Assembly (NCBI GenBank): GCA_902772605.1
Contig: CACYBG010000080.1
Location: forward strand, 1-10,112
Reading direction: 5' to 3'
Length of the DNA: 10,112 bases
Origin: an uncultured Spirochaetaceae bacterium
GTDB taxonomy: Bacteria > Spirochaetota > Spirochaetia > Treponematales > Treponemataceae
The notes under the pieces were generated by a model, which did no database searches, was not told the origin of the DNA, and worked only from the letters and a program-made list of their open reading frames with translations. The translations under genes were made by a program, and so were the position numbers. This document shows positions 6,957 through 10,112 of the stretch, in pieces; the first letter of the stretch is position 1; every line of letters begins with the position of its first letter.

Positions 6957-6993
6957 ATCCTGAAAATCCATTTCGAAGTTTTTTTTTCAGGAT
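6957..6993. repeat. Perfect 10 bp inverted repeat behind the two-helix membrane protein gene
   Basis: ATCCTGAAAA (6957–6966) and TTTTCAGGAT (6984–6993) are exact inverted copies around 17 bases. The structure starts 12 bases after the stop of the membrane protein gene, where a terminator or processing site would be expected. The minus-strand copy is not followed by a U-run and the stem is AT-rich, so it is not a canonical intrinsic terminator. Confidence 0.55.
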
Positions 6994-7005
6994 TCCCCCA
7001 ACAAA

Positions 7006-7815
7006 CTACTCATCCTTCTTGAGGATGGTCTGTATGGCCTTTGCAAGGGTCTCTGCATCATGCCCCGCAGAAGCATCATCCCCAGGTTTACGCCTGCTGT
7101 AGAGGGATGAATTCGATCCTGAAAAATCGCTGTCATCGACATATCCGTCGTCATTCCTTGACGAAGATGACGATTCATCCGATCCAAGGTCGGAATCAAA
7201 ATCTGAAATCTCAGGAAGTGAATCCAGGTCCTGCACCTTTTCGGCTTCCGGATTCTGAACCTTCGGCTCCGGAGTTCCAAGAGGGACCGGTCTGAAGGAA
7301 TTTTCAGGCTCTGAAGAAGGTGCCTTTACGACAGGCTTGGCTTCTGCAACAGGTGCACCGGCGGAAGGCCTTGAAGCGGAAACTGAAGATGCAGTCGGTT
7401 CCGGCTCGGCTTCCATGCGGACCGAAGCTGATGCAGCCTGAGGCTGAACTGGCGGCACTCCTTCAGCTCCGTCGATTTCGCTGTTTACCTGACCCATTCC
7501 GACCTTGTTCTGGCTGACGAAGAATTTCAGGTCTTCACCGTCATCTGCAAGGTCTTCATCGGAAAGCGTTATGTCGACCTTCGCACCAAGTCCAGCATCA
7601 GAGGGCTTACGTGCCGTCTGTTCGCCGGAAGATCCGTCGAGGAACCTGGTGAAAAGAAAGTCGATAAGGAAAAAAAGTCCGGCAAAAACGACTGCAAAAA
7701 TGATGCCCCTGAGCAGAGCCGCCCCGAAGTTTCCTTTTGTAGCGATAAGACTTATGAAAAATGACAGCGCAAATCCGCCGACGGCAGGTACGATCAGTTT
7801 TTTCAAGCTGCGCAT
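7006..7815 (-). CDS. Uncharacterised two-helix membrane protein with acidic disordered tail
   Basis: The protein has 269 residues and I do not recognise the family. Residues about 7–25 and 34–54 are two hydrophobic helices joined by a short ATKGNFGAALLRG loop, so both ends probably lie in the cytoplasm (the N-terminus is MRSLKK). Residues about 60–250 are low-complexity: acidic, Pro/Ala/Ser-rich, with a run of Ser and Asp near the end. The final ~17 residues (DAETLAKAIQTILKKDE) look like a conserved amphipathic helix, perhaps a binding peptide. I chose ATG 7813–7815 (GGAGG 10 bases upstream) over TTG 7819–7821 (4 bases). It has its own promoter and lies between flhG and fliA, so a flagellar link is likely but unproven. 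Confidence 0.75.
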   Translation of the reverse strand: MRSLKKLIVPAVGGFALSFFISLIATKGNFGAALLRGIIFAVVFAGLFFLIDFLFTRFLDGSSGEQTARKPSDAGLGAKVDITLSDEDLADDGEDLKFFVSQNKVGMGQVNSEIDGAEGVPPVQPQAASASVRMEAEPEPTASSVSASRPSAGAPVAEAKPVVKAPSSEPENSFRPVPLGTPEPKVQNPEAEKVQDLDSLPEISDFDSDLGSDESSSSSRNDDGYVDDSDFSGSNSSLYSRRKPGDDASAGHDAETLAKAIQTILKKDE

Positions 7816-7843
7816 GTACAATGTTCCTCCATTTTTTACAATA

Positions 7844-7879
7844 GGGCATCTCTAAAAACGGAAGTTTTCAGAGGTTCCC
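7844..7879 (-). promoter_or_regulatory. 5' leader stem-loop in front of the two-helix membrane protein gene
   Basis: In the minus-strand RNA CUCUGAAAAC pairs with GUUUUUAGAG over ten consecutive positions (one G·U) around a UUCC tetraloop. A GGG/CCC clamp closes it below a three-base internal loop. In a plus-strand RNA the G·U would be an A·C mismatch, so the minus direction is favoured. The predicted transcription start falls at or just before the first G, so the mRNA would begin with this hairpin. The ribosome binding site lies about 15 bases beyond it and is left free. Confidence 0.6.
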
Positions 7880-7884
7880 AATAA

Positions 7885-7913
7885 AGATTAGGGTAAAATC
7901 AAGCTGCGGTCAA
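7885..7913 (-). promoter_or_regulatory. Sigma-70-type promoter of the two-helix membrane protein gene
   Basis: On the minus strand TTGACC (7908–7913), a 17-base spacer and TAATCT (7885–7890) form a good sigma-70 match within the 117–123 bp gap between flhG and the membrane protein gene. The expected +1 is about 7878–7879. A ten-base direct repeat, GGTAAAATCA on the plus strand, occurs at 7892–7901 (beside the -10) and at 7932–7941 (over the flhG stop). Confidence 0.6.
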
Positions 7914-7938
7914 GCAACAGAATGAAACGCAGGTAAAA

Positions 7939-8820
7939 TCACCTTTTCTTTTTCGCTCCGCCCACAAACTTCTTCAGGAAATTCGTGACACCCGCGGAAG
8001 TATCTATTTCAGTCTTTTCAATCCTTCCGACTATATGCTTCAGACACACGGCCGGCCTTGAAGTCGGGTTTACGACCATGAACGGCTTCTGCCTGATTAC
8101 CGAAGTCTGAACCACCGGATCGTCATATACGAAACCGATGTAATCCACCTTGTAATTAAGGAACTGAGCCACGATGGTAATTATCCTGTCGGAAATCCTC
8201 TTGCCCTCGTCGGCTGAATGAACCCTGTTTACCAGAAGCTTGATGTTCAGCTCCCTGTTTACCAGCTCGGTGGAAATTATCTTTATTATTCCGTATGCAT
8301 CGGTTATTGCAGTCGGCTCAGGCGTCGTAACCACGTAAACCTCATCGGCCGCGGCGACGAACTGAAGCACGTTGTTTGCAATTCCGGCTCCGGTATCTAT
8401 TATGATTATGTCGGCATTGGCGAGGGATGCGAATTCCTTGGTGAAGTATTCGAGTTCCTCCCTTGAAAGGTTAGCAATCTTGGAAAAACCGTTTGCACCC
8501 GCAATGAACTTTATGCCGAATTCAGTGTCGAGGATGATTTCGCTCATCTTCTTCTGATGGTTTATGACCTGCATAAGGTTGTAGCGCGGTACGATGTTCA
8601 GGAGGACGTTGACGTTTGCCATCCCCATGTCTCCGTCAATCAGTATGACCCGCTTTCCGATTTCAGCATAGGCAATGGCCATGTTAACGGCTATGTTGGT
8701 CTTTCCGACTCCACCCTTTCCGCTGGTGATGGCGATTATCCTTGTCTTGTGTTCTGCAGTGCTGGCAGTGCCCATCATGGCACGCAGTTCATTTGCCTGT
8801 TCTTCCATTCCCATACGCAT
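7939..8820 (-). CDS. flhG: FlhG, MinD-type ATPase controlling flagellar number and position
   Basis: The protein has 293 residues from the first ATG. Residues 7–13 (EQANELR) match the (D/E)QAxxLR motif by which FlhG stimulates the GTPase of FlhF. A deviant Walker A box with the signature Lys (SGKGGVGKT, residues 33–41), Walker A' (ILIDGDMGMANV, about 59–70) and Walker B (IIIIDTGAG, about 137–145) mark it as a MinD/ParA-type ATPase. The C-terminus ends NFLKKFVGGAKKKR, a short amphipathic basic helix like the membrane-targeting end of this family. The partner flhF lies immediately upstream. The start is uncertain among ATGs at residues 1, 3 and 5: GCGGGA lies directly before the first and no site is strong. 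Downstream genes have a separate promoter. It is also called YlxH in some genomes. Confidence 0.9.
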   Translation of the reverse strand: MRMGMEEQANELRAMMGTASTAEHKTRIIAITSGKGGVGKTNIAVNMAIAYAEIGKRVILIDGDMGMANVNVLLNIVPRYNLMQVINHQKKMSEIILDTEFGIKFIAGANGFSKIANLSREELEYFTKEFASLANADIIIIDTGAGIANNVLQFVAAADEVYVVTTPEPTAITDAYGIIKIISTELVNRELNIKLLVNRVHSADEGKRISDRIITIVAQFLNYKVDYIGFVYDDPVVQTSVIRQKPFMVVNPTSRPAVCLKHIVGRIEKTEIDTSAGVTNFLKKFVGGAKKKR

Positions 8821-8923
8821 TCCCGCTTTATGTTCGTTAGGAAAACCAAGTCCGAAACCCTTGGGCTACGATCCGACTTTTCCTTAAAAAAAATTTTTAT
8901 AAAAAAAATTTAACTTATACTGT

Positions 8924-8952
8924 ATATTAAAATTGTCGATAAAGTTTTCCAA
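8924..8952 (-). promoter_or_regulatory. Candidate promoter of flhG in a strongly AT-rich region
   Basis: On the minus strand TTGGAA (8947–8952), a 17-base spacer and TAATAT (8924–8929) form a plausible sigma-70 promoter. An overlapping alternative is TATAAG (8914–8919) with a poor TTATCG -35. Just downstream are two long A-tracts (8886–8893 and 8901–8908) and an odd palindrome TATAC-T-GTATA (8916–8926). Within 234 bp between flhF and flhG this is the only AT-rich part. Confidence 0.45.
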
Positions 8953-9054
8953 AATATTAAGCAAACCTCAAAAAACTTCTGCATTTTTATGGATTTTCAG
9001 CCGAAAAAAGCAGTTTAATCGCGTCGGACACCGAAAAAAAACGTCTGTTTCCCA

Positions 9055-10112
9055 TCATCCTTCGCCAAGCCCCTCATCCGGACCGAATTTTTCCATTATA
9101 TGATCCTTGTCCACGACAAAATCGGTAAGGCCCTTCAGGAAGAAATACGGATGCGCAATCCTCATGTTGTTCAGGGTTTTCTGTCCGAACGAAACAAGGG
9201 ACACCTGCTTTTTCTTTTCCGCCAGGACGCTGAGCACGTTTCCATACGATACGGTCTCGTCGCACTTGGTTACTATGACTGTCCTGTAGTTGAAGGAGTC
9301 GTAATTCCTGAGTATGTTCTCCAGGTCGCTGGACTTGGTCATCGCGCTGACTGCAAGATAGATGTCCGCCTTCATTCCATCGACGTCCAGAAGGCTGTGA
9401 AGCTTTCCGATGCTCTCAAGGTCCCTTGGACTGTATCCGCTGGTATCCACGAAGATGAAATCGGACTTGGACTTATAGTAATTGTAAAGCTCCTCGAAAT
9501 CCTCCGGTGTGGATGCGACGAAGAATTCGGCCTCCATGACGGCAGCGTAATGTTCAAGCTGTTCCTTGGCGGCTATGCGTTCCTTGTCGGTCGTTATCAT
9601 GACGATTTTCGGATGCTCGCCCTTGGCTTTCCTGGCCTTCCTGATTATGGTGGCGGCCATCTTCGCAACCGTGGTGGTCTTTCCGACTCCGGTCGGTCCG
9701 ATTATTATGATGGTATGGCTCATGCTGCTGGACTTCTTCGGATAATGGGGCGCAACCTTTATCGATTCACCGATCCAATCCACTACGCTTTCCTGAACCA
9801 GGTCGAAATCATCCAGTTCGCCGACCGTAAGCTCGTTTCCTATCCTGACGTTTATCTCCTCGATGAAGCTTGGAGTGAATTCGTTCTTTTCTAGCATCGC
9901 GTCTATCTTCTTGATGGAAGGATGCACAGGCTCTGCGGACGACATACGCTTGATTGTGGACAGTATCTTTTCCATGGCATCCAGACGGTCATTGACCTTT
10001 CCGAGCTGCTTGACCGAATCGATGTTTCCCGCAAGGTTCTTCAGCAAATCGCTCTTGGACTCATCGAAATTCGTTTTCGTACGCAGAAGCGAATATCCGT
10101 CGGGCTGAACTG
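9055..10112 (-). CDS. flhF: FlhF, SRP-type GTPase for flagellar placement (N-terminal part outside the window)
   Basis: The frame is open to the window edge, so 351 C-terminal residues are seen and the N-terminal basic region is missing. An NG-type GTPase follows a helical N domain: P-loop GPTGVGKTTT at about 138–147, ITTDKERIAAKEQL (G2) at about 172–185, DTSGYSPRD (G3) at about 222–230, VTKCDE (G4) at about 280–285, and FGQK (G5) at about 308–311. This is the third SRP GTPase beside Ffh and FtsY; it sits at the membrane and sets where flagella are built, with FlhG as regulator encoded next. G3 and G5 deviate from the usual DTAGRS and TTGQxxP forms. A TTG at 10047 could be read as a start but interrupts an open frame, so it is internal. 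Expected neighbours upstream are flhA and flhB. Confidence 0.92.
   Translation of the reverse strand, partial: VQPDGYSLLRTKTNFDESKSDLLKNLAGNIDSVKQLGKVNDRLDAMEKILSTIKRMSSAEPVHPSIKKIDAMLEKNEFTPSFIEEINVRIGNELTVGELDDFDLVQESVVDWIGESIKVAPHYPKKSSSMSHTIIIIGPTGVGKTTTVAKMAATIIRKARKAKGEHPKIVMITTDKERIAAKEQLEHYAAVMEAEFFVASTPEDFEELYNYYKSKSDFIFVDTSGYSPRDLESIGKLHSLLDVDGMKADIYLAVSAMTKSSDLENILRNYDSFNYRTVIVTKCDETVSYGNVLSVLAEKKKQVSLVSFGQKTLNNMRIAHPYFFLKGLTDFVVDKDHIMEKFGPDEGLGEG

Larger units (their letters stand above)
6652..7005. other. 354 bp non-coding stretch upstream of fliA
   Basis: I see no convincing gene on either strand. The 79-codon minus ORF at 6719–6958 encodes a Trp/Cys/His-rich string without family features or a proper ribosome binding site, and a 70-codon plus ORF is equally unconvincing. 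Base composition is similar to the genes, not AT-rich, and no good sigma-70 or sigma-28 promoter stands out. It contains two perfect inverted repeats (listed separately), a small stem of AGCCATGG with CCATGCT at 6863–6884 (one bulge), and CACCG/CGGTG at 6766–6793. It could be a long structured leader of fliA, a small RNA gene or a decayed gene. Confidence 0.6.

Noticed and set aside
6719..6958. 79-codon minus-strand frame between the membrane protein gene and fliA
   Set aside because: Its ATG has no spaced ribosome binding site, and the product is an unusual Trp/Cys/His/Phe-rich string with no ordered pattern. I treat the region as non-coding.
8916..8926. LexA-like operator at TATACTGTATA
   Set aside because: Only half of an E. 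coli-type LexA box is present, and flhG is not an expected SOS gene. It is kept only as an unexplained palindrome.
8990..9040. Sigma-28-like boxes (TAAA and GCTGAAAA) behind flhF
   Set aside because: The two boxes are about 12 bases apart, against about 15 for sigma-28 promoters, and both are imperfect.
9034..9054. T8 run on the minus strand just after the flhF stop as an intrinsic terminator
   Set aside because: No stem of useful length precedes the T-run, so the canonical structure is missing.
9100..9894. 264-codon open frame on the plus strand
   Set aside because: It is antisense to the GTPase core of flhF, whose motifs are unmistakable. It is a by-product of the codon bias of the real gene.

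Overview
The window looks like a spirochaete chromosome, most probably Treponema or a close relative. The evidence is the pairing of a flagellar flhF–flhG–sigma–FapA cluster with a V/A-type ATPase operon that starts with subunit E, a DUF2764 protein and subunit A. No mobile element, tRNA, rRNA or CRISPR array is visible. Every gene I accept lies on the minus strand, so the genes read from high to low coordinates. The genus is an inference; no ribosomal or marker gene is present.

Flagellar block (10112 down to 2580): the 3' part of flhF (SRP-type GTPase placing flagella), flhG (MinD-type ATPase partner), an unrecognised two-helix membrane protein with a long acidic disordered tail, the motility sigma factor FliA/WhiG, a FapA (DUF342) protein with an N-terminal Jag-N domain, a 113-residue conserved-looking small protein ending in IDITG, and a membrane-anchored coiled-coil protein with a C-terminal helix-turn-helix-like end whose layout and position recall SwrB of Bacillus. 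The last three genes are tightly packed (20 bp overlap, then a 9 bp gap) after a 123 bp gap behind the sigma gene. The upstream half is broken by spacers of 234, 123 and 354 bp, two of which carry good sigma-70-like promoter candidates.

Metabolic gene (2468 down to 1407): a complete aldose 1-epimerase (galM) with its own strong promoter. The -10 box overlaps the first in-frame ATG, so the real start is probably the next ATG and the mRNA may be leaderless.

ATPase block (1310 down to 1): subunit E of a V/A-type ATPase with an unusual Lys/Ala/Thr-rich tail, the DUF2764 protein that accompanies these operons, and the first nine codons of catalytic subunit A, overlapping as ATGA.

The most interesting non-coding structure is a set of stem-loops in the flagellar spacers. 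Several share an arm core close to TTTTCAGGAW, and two carry a G·U pair only in the minus-strand transcript, as expected of structures working as RNA. One starts almost at the predicted +1 of the membrane-protein gene. Another, in front of fapA, displays in its loop a copy of the nine bases around the fapA ribosome binding site. I see no defence system or other plainly new multi-gene system.
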